The notes: a model not told the origin generated them from the sequence alone. Numbered from the stretch's first letter, positions 1 to 11,465 are shown. The stretch is DNA of 64,000 nucleotides from Paraconiothyrium sp. Pb-2020 (GCA_022419385.1 JAJUBI010000005.1:2542001-2606000); one strand, 5' to 3'. Program-made: numbers and translations.

Positions 1-695
1 CAACGCAACCGCCAGGCAGGGGCCCAATCGAGCCTAGCCGCATGATCACCAGCGAACCATTGTGATGCCGCACCGACGCACATTGACTCCACCCTCCCCG
101 TCTTCAACACACCGCAGCGTACCAACCGTGCCCAGGCAATCCACCCAGCGTATCGCACGTATCTTAAAAGTCTGTAGACGGATTTGGCCCGGTCCCAGGC
201 CGACATGCTTCGAATCATTCACCTTCTACTCCGCACGCCGGAGTATTACCGGGGTCAACACGAGATGCAGGCGGAGCCAGGAACGGCATTCGGACCAACA
301 GAGTACCGTCGCGCTACGGCGTCATGATATCGCTATCTTGGGTGCTTGGGTCCCAGCCCGTGCCGCCTTTGCGTGCACTGATAAAGTACCCCTCAGGAAT
401 CACCGTCATGCCAAGGCAATATCAAAAAGCTTCACCCCGCACAAGCATACATACCACCTGCCTGTTCCAGGGATGTCTTGCCCATTGGTTCTACGGAACC
501 ATGCCTACATGCAGAAGACGCGTGCTTTGCAGCGTCAATTACGTCTGCTATTCGTGCCGGAACCGACACAGGGAACATCATTATTGACGTTATCTTTCCG
601 AGGCTCCGTTAAGTACTTGTTGTGTCGTTAAGACTTGAAAGCATCCTGGTGTTCTTTTGTACCCGCTTCATTCTGTGTCGACCGTGCTGCACACC
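1..695. other. left edge, no gene supported
   Basis: No open frame here resembles a known protein. Several frames stay open for 60-190 codons, but they are rich in Arg/Pro/Ser/His, lack convincing splice structure and overlap one another, as expected from fairly GC-rich non-coding DNA. The last part presumably holds the promoter of the peptidase gene that starts at 696. A partial gene entering from the left edge cannot be excluded. Confidence 0.4.
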
Positions 696-3020
696 ATGAA
701 GGTGTTTTACGTCCTCGCTCTTGTGGTAGGCGTGAATGCTTGCCAGAAAGAAATAACTGCCAGGCACCCGCATCGACGTACTAAGAGACAGGAAACAAAT
801 GTCACCTTTCCTCCACTACTTGATGCCAACGAGCAAATATTAGTGAACTCGTTCGACAATACAACAATTTCAACCTGGTCGTATTATTACGGTGAGTCTT
901 GCTTTTTTCCACAGAACAATCATTTGCTGACTGTTTTCTTCTAAGCGTGAGTAGTATGGAAACAGTATAGCACCAATCGGCATGCTCATTGAATGTATAG
1001 ACACGGAGCGCATCTCGCTGGGACAAACGAAAGCGTGGCCCAGTGGACAGCCGACAGATGGGCTGAGAATGGGTGGATATCTAGGCTTGACGAATACTGT
1101 AAGTTTGGTCACTGTGTAGATTGCAACATAATTAACATCTACAGATGTTTACCTGAACTACCCCGTCTCACATTCACTGACCCTCACATACGCTAATGGC
1201 AGCACGTGGGAGGCCTCCCTCGAGGAAGCCGTTTTAGCGGTAGACGATAGTGAGTAATCACACGCTGGCAGGCGAGCACACAGCAGCTCTAAACCTTTTA
1301 TAGCCACTAGCTACCCTAACCGAATACCGACCTTTCATGGTTATTCACCAACCGGCAATGCCTCAGCCGAGTATGTGTACGTCGGAAGAGGCCAGCAGGT
1401 AGACTTCAACCGCTTGAAAGAGCTCGGCGTAGAGCTTGAGGGCAAGATTGCCTTAGCAAAATATGGCGGGCCTTTCCGCGGCCTAAAAGTCAAGAATGCG
1501 CAAGACCACGGCATGACTGGTGTCATTACTTTCACGGATCCTGGCGACGACGGTAATATTACTGAGGCTAATGGCTACGCTGCGTACCCGGACGGACCAG
1601 CTCGCAACCCCACTTCTGTGCAAAGAGGCAGCGTACAATTTTTGAGCACTTATCCTGGCGACCCTACTACACCCGGTTACGCATCGAAGAAAGATTCCCC
1701 TCGTGCAGATAAGAGCAGCAATGTACCTCGTATCCCTTCTCTGCCGATCTCGTGGTTGGAGGCGCAGCCAATTCTGCAAGCTTTGAACGGCCACGGTACG
1801 AGCGGTGCGGAGGTCAACCGAACGAAATGGGTTGGGACAATTCCTGGTGCGGATTATAGCACGGGCGTAGGTGCAGGAGCATCCCTCTCCCTCTCCAATG
1901 TTATGAAGGAGAATTATACCACGATTTGGGACGCTATCGGCATCATCAACGGCACGAACCAGGACGAGGTCATCATCCTCGGCAACCACCGCGACGCCTG
2001 GATCGTGGGCGGCGCCTCAGACCCCAACTCCGGCTCTGCCGTCCTAGTCGAACTTTCCAAAGCCTTCGGCAAACTACTCCAGACGGGCTGGAAGCCCACC
2101 CGCACCATCATCCTCGCCTCTTGGGATGCTGAAGAATACGGCTCGATTGGTAGCACGGAATGGGTCGAGGAATACGTTCCCTGGCTCAAAACAGCAGCAG
2201 TCTCATATTTGAACGTTGATATTGCCGTGTCCGGCCCGTATCCCTATACAGACGCGACGCCAGACCTTCATCAGCTCGCGCGCTCGGTCATGAAGAAAGT
2301 AATCTACCCGTTCCTGACTCCGCCTCGCAAACCCTCTACGACGTCTGGCAGAACGTCTCTGGCGAATTCGGCGTCTTGGGTGCAGGATCTGACTACGTCC
2401 CCTTCGTGCACAAGGGCGGCATCGCCTCCCTCGACCTCGGCGCTGGCGACGCAAATTCCCCTATCACCACTACCACTCGAATTACGACACCTACCATTGG
2501 ATGTCTACGTTCGGCGACCCAGGCTTCCACACACATAAGGCTATCGGCCAGTACCTCGCTCTTCTAGCGTACCATCTGTCTTCGGATGTGGTACTGCCTC
2601 TAGAGCCGCAGATTACGTTCCGGAATTGGAGTCGTATCTCTCAGATCAAATGACACGATCGCGTCGGCTAACGCGAGCACGATACTTCTGCCCTCGCCTC
2701 TGCAATCTCCACTTTCCGCCGCAGCTCAGGATTTCAACGCCCTCCGCTCGCAAGCCGTGCTCGCTAACGACACCGCTCTCACACTGTTGTAAACCACAAA
2801 CGCGCGACTTCTCCCGGGGTTTCGTCAGCCAGGGCGGCCTGATGGAAGAGAATTCTACGAGAACCTTATATTGCGCCGGGCCTGGATACAGGGTATGCGC
2901 TGTTACTTTCCCTGGGGTCACGGAGAGCGTGACGTTTGCGAAGGATTTGGAGCGGCACAGGACTGGGTGGGGAAGACGGCGGATGCCATTCTCGTTGCGG
3001 CGGGTATACTGAAAACATGA
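696..3020 (+). pseudogene. M28 metallopeptidase, glutamate carboxypeptidase II-like, frame broken
   Basis: Family role: zinc exopeptidases of the NAALADase/transferrin-receptor group, secreted or vacuolar, removing C-terminal Glu or similar residues. The product starts with a hydrophobic signal peptide (MKVFYVLALVVGVNA). Exons are about 696-891, 1001-1098, 1145-1249 and 1304 onward, then a PA domain and the M28 domain. Zinc and catalytic residues are visible: HRDAW and DPNSG near 1990-2030, WDAEEYG near 2125, NVDIAVSG near 2215, and a distal His in the YHHYHSNYD segment near 2465. The frame is continuous from 1304 to about 2310. It then moves frame 1 to 0 (about 2312), 0 to 2 (about 2460), 2 to 1 (about 2606), 1 to 0 (about 2650), with more shifts to the end; homology continues to the stop at 3018. 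The exon 1/exon 2 junction is also one base short. The resolvable shifts are single-base losses with no clear nonsense substitution, so this may be a sequencing artefact rather than true decay. Confidence 0.8.
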
Positions 3021-3156
3021 AGGGAGCCGTCAAGGGAAGAACGGATGCGTAGGCTTGGTCGCACTAGATCAGGGGGCGTCTGGATTTCGGCAGCAGGCGG
3101 GCGCACATTTGTGTCACCTAGATAAACCTTCGCAGTATCAGTTCGATAACCTAGCC

Positions 3157-5711
3157 TTACACAACCTCCCAAGTAGCCAACCTCCCAATTGTCTCCCCGG
3201 CCCTCCTCACAATACATATGCGTCCCTCCTTATCCATACTCTTACCCTCTTCTATTCCCGCCATGACGCGATGCAAAACGAGATTCGCAACTGCAGTCGG
3301 CATCCCTCAGCAAGGTTGTAATTCCCCGTTGTGACAAACCCAATCAAATCCTCTTCGTCAGGCACCATAGGATAATCTACATCTCCCGCCTTAGGAGGAC
3401 CGTCACGCGCGGATGGAGGCTGGAGGAAGCTGCGGGCAAGGTCGTGACGCTGCTTACGCTCTGGGGGTTGCTGATAGGAGGGAGTGGCTGTCCTAGAGGG
3501 TCTGGTGCGGGTGGAAGAGGGGTTGAGGATCGGGAGAAGGGAGAGCCATTTAGAGCGGAGGTTGGGATTGTTGGTTGGTAGCCGGTAGATACGGGCGCAT
3601 GTTGTGGGCGTGCCGCGCTGGGTCATATTGATCTTAACAGTGAAGAGGTGTGGTGTAGACGACGATACTGAAAGGACGGCTTTTCCTGCTAGTAATGCGC
3701 GGGCGTCTCGTGAAGGTAGCTGGTGGAAAGGTGAGTGTAAGGGCTTTTCTTCTGTCCCCGTCATAGACACGTCTACGCCATCCTTCTTTAGAAGCCTCTC
3801 CCACTCGCACGTCCAAGGGTCACCTAGTTCACCCTTCCTCCCGTAACCCAGATCAATCGTAGACCACTCGATACGCTTTCCCTTCGGCCGCTTCGTCCAC
3901 TCATGCTCCCTCACCGCCCGCTCTTGCAGCTCCCATCTCCAGCCGGCGTCACATCCAGGATAATCGAAGGGAAAGCTCGGTAGCGAGCGTTCGAAGGCTA
4001 CCTGATGTCTTTCTTTCAATCCACCGAATCGCGGGTTGCCCCCCGTTGTTAAGGGGTATCGCATGAGTCCTCGCCAGACAGGCATCACGCATTTCCAAGG
4101 GAGGAGCACAGTCCAGGACTTGCTCTGTTTCGAGGTGTAAACGAGCATGGGGATCTGGGGGTCTGTTGCTCGTGGCTCCGGGTACCCGCCGAATTTGCCT
4201 TCGGTGCTCTTGCGGCGGTTGATTGATTTCTGGGAGGGGAGAGAACGTGCTGCCGCAAGCCTTGCGTTGCGATTGAAGAGGGCAGATGTGTTTTGAGTCG
4301 CATCAAGTGGCCACGCAGCGAGCAATTCCGTGAATGTTGTTTGCGACTCGACATCTTGTGCTCGTCGTGATGTGCGTGGCGGGTCTCGGAGCCGCGGATC
4401 GCAAATGGGAAATGAAATGAGCGCTCCGGGTGGAAGGACGCCGGGATCTGAGACATCTGCCAATGCTGCCCAAGTCGGTTGAGAACCTAGGTCGGTTGAA
4501 GAGCTCGGGTGTAAGACGGAGCAAAGGCTTTCTGCGGCGCCGGGGCCCATGATCTCGATTGATCCGATCTCAAATCGAAGGTCCTCCAGAGTGACTGCCG
4601 GCTTCTGTACCTTCGCGATACGTATGACCTCGTCCCATAGCCGTAGGAATGCGGAAGGATGAAGCCGAATGAAAGCCTTCCTCTTCGTACTGTTTTCCTC
4701 CGCTACACACCATACGACGGTAACATATGCAATACCCTGTGGTTCATTTGCCTCTCTCTCGTATAGCCAGCCGTGCCATACCCTTGAACCGGTTCTCCAT
4801 TTCTTCGCCCTACCTCGATCATGCCAGGGGTCTTCTTCGCTCTCTTGGGAGAAGTGCAACCCTTTCAGCAGACCCAATATGCTCGCTTCAACGCCCTCCA
4901 AGCTTATGGTGGACATGTAACTCATGTCCCATGCCACAGCGCCCCTCAATGTTGAGGCTCGGTGGGTTAAGCGATACGCTTTTACAGCTGGAGCTAGTGG
5001 TATCGCGAATCGCCAGAGCGGTTCGGTCGGCGATGTCATCCGCGCCCGTTTGGTATGCCAGATATGTGTTGGAAGCCATGTCTTGTTCTTCTGGCGTCGG
5101 CGAAAGCGCGAGGGCGGTGTCTCAGGTGTAGCTAGCACGGCAAAGTTCCTCTTTGCATTCTTCACAACATCCTTGTTGGTAGTAGTCGCAAGCTTTTCCA
5201 GCCCCGTGTCCTCCATAGCTTTGTTCACTGCATCGCCGCCGTCCCTGTTTTCTCTCCTCTTTTTACGCTCTTCCCACCCCTTCCGGCTCTTCTCGATCCC
5301 CTGTTTTCGCAACCACTTTTTTTTGCCTTTCCCCACGCCACTTCCGCTTGTCCCCCTAGAGATCGGCGTATTGTCTTCAATGGCCTCCTGTTTTGCCCTA
5401 ACCCGCAGTCTTTTCGGTACTCGCTGCGGATTATGACTCGCCGTCCTGCGCCTCAACTCCCGGGGCACATCCTGAAAGGCACGACGCGACAAACCCTTCT
5501 TTGCAGCGCGCATCGCGTTTTCAAGTGATTTGATCTCATTTTGGTGCGAATTGAGGAAGGCGTTGATATTGATTTCGCCGTTGGGGTAGGCGGCATTGGT
5601 CGACTTGGTAGAGATGTGGTGCGCGTGTGCTCGTTGAGGGAAGCGCGGACGTTTCGCGGACGGCGCAGACTCGGAAGCGGGTTTGCGCTTTTTGGGATTG
5701 TTATCTGACAT
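3157..5711 (-). CDS. POP1: RNase P/MRP subunit POP1, frameshift near C-terminus
   Basis: Largest protein subunit of nuclear RNase P and RNase MRP, which process tRNA 5' ends and pre-rRNA. Single exon. The Met at 5711 starts MSDNNPKKRKP, a basic N-terminus; the Pop1 N-terminal domain follows with the signature RRRTASHNPQRVPKRLR at about residues 85-105, and the POPLD domain (LLPWKCVMPVWRGLMRY) lies near residue 530. As written the frame stops at 3252 after about 819 residues, with an unrelated 18-residue end. One missing base near 3300 separates this from a conserved tail of about 47 codons read to the stop at 3157-3159 (ending GRLATWEVV), typical of fungal POP1. The corrected protein would be about 851 residues. 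POP1 is essential in yeast, so a consensus deletion is more likely than a null allele. The gene is divergent from the MFS gene. Confidence 0.93.
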
Positions 5712-6457
5712 GGAGATGTACAATTATTGTGGATGATTTAGTATGGACGCTGTTGCGAGACGATCTGGAGCTCCCAAAATTTCGCAAGCTTTCCCCACGC
5801 GTGCGGGGTTAGCGTCTGATGGTCATCGCGTAGGCACGTGCACCTCTATTCCGTCACCCGCAGCATGAGGCTTGCACCCCGCGGCCATTGAAGGCGCAGA
5901 ACGTTTCCTCGCATGCTTTTGAAAATTGTCCCACAAGGACGCGTCTCTGAGAATCGGGCCTCGGTCTCAAACATTTACCGCTGCACAACAACTTTTCCAA
6001 CGAACGGTATCCCCCCGTTCAACATGCGCGCCCTTCGCAGAGACAAGTCGGCATTTCTCATTCATATATCACATCCAGCCCAATCGCACTCTTCTGATAA
6101 TGCACGACAATACTGCACCACCACCTAAGCGATCGCTGTAGTGTCTGCATACGGTATGCTTCCACGATGGCCTCCAATCCGAACCACGTCCTGTGTACGC
6201 AACCATTATTCCCGGCTGCCGTTTTCCGAAGCAACGGAGATGCTCGCTCGTTAGCTTCACACCTCGCAAATACTATTTCCAGCAAGCTAAACATCGGCCG
6301 AGCTCCAGTGATCGACCTTCTGCAGTACCCCGCTATGTTGTTAGCCGCACTGTGATCCCCGATGGTATTGTATGCTATCCCTGATGCCCATGTTCCTTGC
6401 GACAACTTTGGTTCCATGAGTATGATAGAGTATGGTGACTACTAGACCAGCTATACA
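5712..6457. promoter_or_regulatory. intergenic region between POP1 and the MFS transporter
   Basis: The two flanking genes diverge, so this 0.75-kb stretch should hold both promoters. I see only short overlapping frames that look like chance, and no site I can name. Confidence 0.4.
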
Positions 6458-8133
6458 ATGCATCTTTGTGAAGAGTCTACCAGAAGAGACGACAAAGGTG
6501 TCGACAAAGATGTTGAGACAAAACTATTACCCACACAAATCAACGAGCCAGAAATTCTCTCGTCAGAGAAAGTGGCACCGACTGCTCAAGCAAGCGGCGA
6601 CCGAGCTCTCGTCCTCATGGATCTCAACAACGGCCTCGTAGGCTGGGATTCTGCAGGAGACCCAGAGAACCCTCAGTGAGCCTCCCTGTTATCGCAAGCA
6701 ATCCCACTTGTCTGACAAGACGCAAAGAAATTGGTCCTGGAAGAAGAAATGGACACTCATGCTCCTCATAGCCTCCATCTGCACTTTCTCTCCTATGGCT
6801 TCTTCCCTTTGTGCCCCCGGCACGTCCCTCACCCTCGCTGAATACAACACCGACTCCAAAACTGTCGGCTCCCTCATGATATCTATCTTTGTGCTCGGCT
6901 ACGCCGTTGGCCCATTGTTCCTCGCGCCTCTTTCGGAGATGTACGGACGCGCGCTCGTCATTAATGCTTCAAGCGCGTTTTTCAATGCCTTTATTCTTGG
7001 ATGTTCCTTCGCGCCCAATATGGCGAGTCTGATCGTAATGAGGTTGCTCGCAGGCATCGGAGGGTCAGCTTGCATGACGATCGTGAGTGCTATTATTGGG
7101 GACGTTTTTAGAGTGCACGAGAGGGCAGCGGCAAGTGCGATTGTGGTGGGTACGCCCAGTCTTGCTCCCATCAGTAAGTCCCTTTCACCTAGTCCCACGC
7201 CGGAGACGCGAGAAGAGATACTGATGAGTCATAGTCGGTCCAATAGCAGGCGGTTTTATCTCGCAGTATCTTGGCTGGCGCTGGGCATACTGGATCCTTC
7301 TCATGGGCTCTGGGCCCTTGAACATCGTAATGATTATCTTTATGCACGAATCCAACCATTCCACCATCCTGGAGAAGAAGACACGAAGGCTCAAGCAACA
7401 GTTGGGAAGAGACGACCTGCATTCGCAATTAGAAATGCGTCTCCCACCCCGCCAGGTTCTCGCTCGTAGCATTGTTCGCCCAGCAAAGTTTCTCTTCCGC
7501 TCCCCCATCGCATTTCTAATCTCCATATACGTCTCCCTTGTCTACGGCACCCTCTACCTCCTCTTCACCACCATCCCCGACGTCTTCCAAAACACCTACA
7601 GGTTCCAAATTCAATACACAGGGCTCGCCTACCTCGGACTCGGACTCGGCATGTTCATTGCCCTCGGGCTCGTCGTGAAGTTCAACGACCGCACCGTGTT
7701 GGCAATGCGGGACCGCAACGGTGGCATATTCGAGCCCGAAATGCGTCTCGCAACCACGATCTACTTTGCCCCCTTTATGCCCCTATCCCTCTTCATCTAC
7801 GCCTGGACGGCCCGGGCCTCCGTTCACTGGATTGTCCCCTGTCTCTCCTTCATTCCCTACGGCTTCGGCCTGCTTGGAATATTCGTACCCTGCCAGACAT
7901 ACATGGTCGATGCCTTCCTCGACACAGCTGCATCCGCCGTCGCCGCGCTCGTCTGCATGCGCTGCATCTTTGGGGCTCTGCTACCGCTCGTAGGACCGGT
8001 AATGTATGAGAGGCTGGGTCTGGGATGGGGAAATACCGTTTTAGGTATTGTCACAGTACTGGTGACGCCGGTGCCATTTGCGTTTATGAAGTGGGGAGGC
8101 GCGGTAAGAAAGAGGTATCCTGTGAAATTGTGA
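6458..8133 (+). CDS. MFS drug:H+ antiporter (DHA1-type)
   Basis: Predicted plasma-membrane major facilitator exporting small molecules or drugs. Three exons: 6458-6675, 6728-7173 and 7235-8133, with introns of 52 and 61 nt (donors GTGAGC and GTAAGT), give 520 residues. The cytosolic N-terminus (about 70 residues) ends in WDSAGDPENPQNWSWKKKW, the usual pre-TM1 sequence of fungal DHA1 transporters. About 12 membrane segments follow. A motif-A-like loop (APLSEMYGRALV) follows TM2, and a motif-C-like GPIAGGF lies in TM5 right after intron 2. The last segment ends in the basic tail KRYPVKL. Family placement is firm, substrate unknown. No regulator or biosynthetic enzyme lies beside it, so it does not look like part of a metabolite cluster. 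Confidence 0.92.
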
Positions 8134-8400
8134 GATCATCGAGGTAGTGTAAGGGAATACGAGATCTGAAGCATGTGTATTTTCATGATTACTACCCATA
8201 CTCATACATCGTAATAAGTGCTGCGTGTATCCGCCAACGTCCAAATGTCAGTACTCCGCCCAAGAGATATCGCCCGAAACGCCCTAAACCCTCCCAATGC
8301 TCGTCTGCTATTCCACATTGATGAAAGCAACACCCAAAAGCTCAAAAGTGATTGTTAAGCGTCTCTTTCTCACACAGAAGCTTCGTTCTCTATGCACAAT

Positions 8401-9747
8401 CTAGTCGCTTCTCAACATGCTCTCCACTAGGTCGCCTAGTGGTCCCCAGAAGTCCTTGCTTCCACTCGCCAACCCATGCTCGTCGATGAACAGCACATAA
8501 TGCTTGAAGCTGTGTTGAGATGCGGCTCAAGACCAATTCGATGACGATCGGGTAGTGATGGCAATAGATGTGGGCGTAGACGCGGTAGAGCCGCTTGAAC
8601 ATATTGCGGATGAGGGAGGCGAAAGATTTGGAAAAGGTACGCCGATGCGGCTAGGAAAGTGCGCCTCGTTATCGACATTTGCTTGGATCCACGCCATGAG
8701 GTGCTCTATGTATTCCGGGGCGGACATCTTGGTGGGTTTTTTGAATGCCTCATTGTCCTGCCACAAATACTCGAATCTGAATTTTTCATTAGCAGTAGTG
8801 ATGAAGCGAAAGGGGCGCTTGTTGCATACTCGTCCGTGGCCTTCATCTCGGGGCAGCTCTGCGGCGAGCAGAACTCGGTAATGGAGCCGTAGAGAAGGTT
8901 GATCTGGTTGTAAAAGTCGACCACTTCCATATGTTAGTGGGGGACATCATTACCAAGCATTGCCCATACCATTGACAGCCAGCCACTCATCCTTGTCCTC
9001 TCCCTCTGGTAGCTTGACTGCCTTCCTCAGACTCCCACTTCCCAACGTTGCCTCGGCATATTGCTTCAGCTGCCAGCTGCTGGTGCCTCGACTTGACTTT
9101 TGCGGCTTGAACGGTGCCCGTTGTGTCCGCGGGTTTCTAAACAGAGAAGAAAGTAAGCTTATGCCTCCTTCAGGTTGCGCCGCTTGTGCACTTGGGTCGG
9201 TACTGGGAACCGTGCCGACACCGCTGCCATCTTCATGCTCTTCACCAGAGATGCTGCGACCACTTCTTGGAGTCTGCTGCTGTAGAGATGACCCTTGGCC
9301 CGCAGGTACCGACTTGTAAGAGTAGTTGGGACAGGGTGGAGCCATACCCCCTTGCCCACGCTGACCCGGCATACAAGCCTGGTCCAAGACATTGTTAGAC
9401 ATTGCTGACGAGGAGGCATCCGTCGCATAGGCTTTAAGAGACGATGCGCAAGGTGTTCCTGCCTGCTGTGCCCGCAATGCCTCTCCAGCGCGCTGCAAAG
9501 GGCTCCTGTACGCTGTCTGCGGTGAGACGAGAGAAACGCCGCCACCAATCTCAGCCCAGGCGTCTCCGATATCCTCTGTCCCGGCTCGGTCCAGCAAATC
9601 CATCCCAAGGTACATGCAGCTCTGGCTCTGGGCAAACGTGAAGACTGGTTGCAGCGGTTTCGGTCTAGCTGGGAAATGAGGGAGCGCAGCGTAAAATGCA
9701 GCGGTGGAGACAGGTGGTACGAACATTGTGGATATAAAGCCTGACAT
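8401..9747 (-). CDS. MOB1: MOB1 kinase activator, last exon frameshifted
   Basis: Mob1 binds and activates NDR/LATS-type kinases (Dbf2, Sid2) in the mitotic-exit/septation network. Proposed exons on the minus strand: 9725-9747, 8970-9136, 8830-8923 and 8401-8776; the two short introns have TAAC/TAAT branch sites. Short exon 1 (MSGFIST) joins NPRTQRAPFKPQ, then the family core SWQLKQYAEATLGSGSLRKA, the CSPQSCPEM zinc region, IYCHHYP and the C-terminus LGDLVESMLRSD. The last exon needs three one-base insertions, near 8627, 8538 and 8521, to stay in frame; with them the protein is 220 residues, close to human MOB1A (216). The first intron (9137-9724, 588 nt) has no in-frame stop and is a multiple of three, so an isoform with about 196 extra residues is possible. 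The family call is certain; the start exon is inferred. Confidence 0.88.
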
Positions 9748-10378
9748 CTCCTACAACAGTGTTGTTCTAGATATACCTGCGTAATCGTGTTGCGCGGTAG
9801 CCGCTTCGCATTCCGTTGGTTAGCAGGGTGATTGGCAAACGCAAGGAATGCACGAACCTTCAATTGTGAGTGGATTAGACGAGAAGGGGACTGGGAGGAA
9901 TTGCAATTTGAAACCAGAGACAAGGAAAGTTGTGGGAGCTTGGAAGTTATCGGTGTAGACTGCGTCGAGTGTTTGGTTGCTAATGCCCCGCCGATAAACA
10001 ATCGACGCCACATCATGACTAAGCCCTTAGCCACAGTTGAGTCTATATCACCTCTGCTCTTGCCTTCATGGCACCTGCTCGATCAGGCCCTGTTACATTC
10101 ATGGTTGAGCTTTATCGTGTAGAAAAGCAACTAGATTCACGTTCGTATGACTCTAGCATGACGTAGCACCTTTCCATTCTAATCGACATCTTCTCTCACA
10201 AAGACGGCAACGTCTTCCATGTGCGCTCCATAGTCGGACTTACGCCAAGCAAGCCGTCAGTACCTCGAGTCAGATCGGCTTTTGTTGTACGTGCCAAGAA
10301 AACGTATTTTTACTCGTCACAGCGACCCATGTAGAGCATCCTTCAGGGCGCTTTCTACACAGCCGCAACCGTTAGGAA
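9748..10378. promoter_or_regulatory. region between MOB1 and NADAR gene
   Basis: Divergent 5' regions of MOB1 (minus) and the NADAR reading frame (plus). Long overlapping minus-strand frames run through it but match nothing I recognise. Confidence 0.35.
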
Positions 10379-10924
10379 ATGTCATCGCAAGCTCAAGTCC
10401 CATATGGACCTTCCGTACATGTCACAGACACTCACGTGTTTTTCTACGGCGACGAGCTCCAGCTACCGGAGTCGCGGCTCCAAATGTGATATCCTGCCTC
10501 CTTCACCGACCCTCAATATCCTGGTATTCATTTCTGAACAGCAGAGTATTATGTGATGCATGCGAAAGCTCTCAAAATGTCGGATCCCGCGGTAGCGAGT
10601 CGTATCCTCGATGCTGCAACTCCAATGGAGGCCAACAGCCTCGGGAGGGAGATCAAGAATTTCGATGGCGAGCTCTGGAGAAGCAAGGTCGCTGAGATCG
10701 CTGAGCAGGCAAACTACCTGAAATTCTCGCAGATAGTGGAGTGTAGAGATGCGCTGCTTGCGACAGGTAACAAGGTACTGGTTGAGGCTTCACCTGTTGA
10801 TAGAAACTGGGGAATCGGCTTCGCCGCAGATCAGGCAGAGGGCAAGGAGGAGGATCGGGGCAAGAGTCTGCTTGAGAAGGCTCTTATGAGGGTAAGAGAT
10901 AGGTTGAGAGACGATCCGGAGTAA
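10379..10924 (+). pseudogene. NADAR-domain (DUF1768/YbiA-like) protein with two in-frame TGA codons
   Basis: NADAR proteins are N-glycosidase-fold enzymes acting on ADP-ribosyl or riboflavin-pathway compounds; the role of fungal members is largely unknown. One frame of 182 codons runs from ATG 10379 to 10924. Family landmarks are HVFFYGDE (N-terminal strand), YPASFTDPQYPGIHF, TAEYYVMHAKALKM (active-site helix with the TAE motif), LLATGNKVLVEASPVDRNWGIGF, and the end KALMRVRDRLR. Two TGA codons interrupt it at 10487-10489 (codon 37, where relatives have Trp before YP) and 10535-10537 (codon 53, just before TAE). The frame is otherwise conserved through the stops, and no small intron removes both cleanly. 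Either a recent pseudogene or two base errors. A truncated product from Met 10553 would lack half of the fold. Confidence 0.75.
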
Positions 10925-11052
10925 GCTGAGTAGGGATTGATAAGGCGCAATTACAAGCACCCCACCCCAACCCATAGAGTAAAAATGGCAGCAAGCACAG
11001 CTTAACACGGCGAGTACAAAAATTCAAGAGATCTGCGGAATCCGCTGGTTCT

Positions 11053-11134
11053 TGCCCATTATCAGAATCGAACTGATGACCTTATCATAGCGGCTTAGTA
11101 CTAGTGATACGCTCTACCACTGAGCCAAACGGGC
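11053..11134 (-). tRNA. tRNA-Thr (AGT) with short intron
   Basis: Read on the minus strand, acceptor GCCCGTT pairs with AATGGGC (one G-U) and the discriminator is A. The D arm is GGCTCAGTGGTAGAGC, the anticodon stem TATCA/TGATA, and the T arm contains TTCGATT. The loop is enlarged to 17 nt, consistent with anticodon AGT and an intron of about 10 nt after position 37. Confidence 0.9.
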
Positions 11135-11465
11135 TTCCATCCGAAGATTGAAAGCTGTGCTGAGGACGTATTGGCTGAAGTTTGAATCATATAAAACCTA
11201 TTGCATGACAGAAGGATACTTCTAAACCCAACGTCAACGTGGGATGATAATGAACCATTTCATATTTGATATTGCCTATCTACTTCGCTGGAGTCCGGGC
11301 TCAGCACTCAAATTCTCCCTCGCTTTCGCTTGCAATTTATGCTGTTGTGGGTCCCGCCGAAATATCGGCACAGTTTCACCACAAATGTGAGCGGACCTCG
11401 AGATCCTCAAACGAACGCTTTATGAAGCCAATCAACAAAGTAAACCTTTCGATGTGCACTCAGAA

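Noticed and set aside
62..631. 189-codon open frame at the left edge
   Set aside because: Low-complexity Arg/Pro/Ser/His composition, several overlapping frames, no family resemblance.
9159..10034. 291-codon minus-strand frame upstream of MOB1
   Set aside because: Overlaps the putative MOB1 first intron in another frame; Arg/Ser/His-rich, no domain.
10487..10537. TGA codons in the NADAR gene as selenocysteine or Trp recoding
   Set aside because: No sign of recoding elsewhere: TGA serves as the normal stop of other genes here, and fungi of this group are not known to use selenocysteine.
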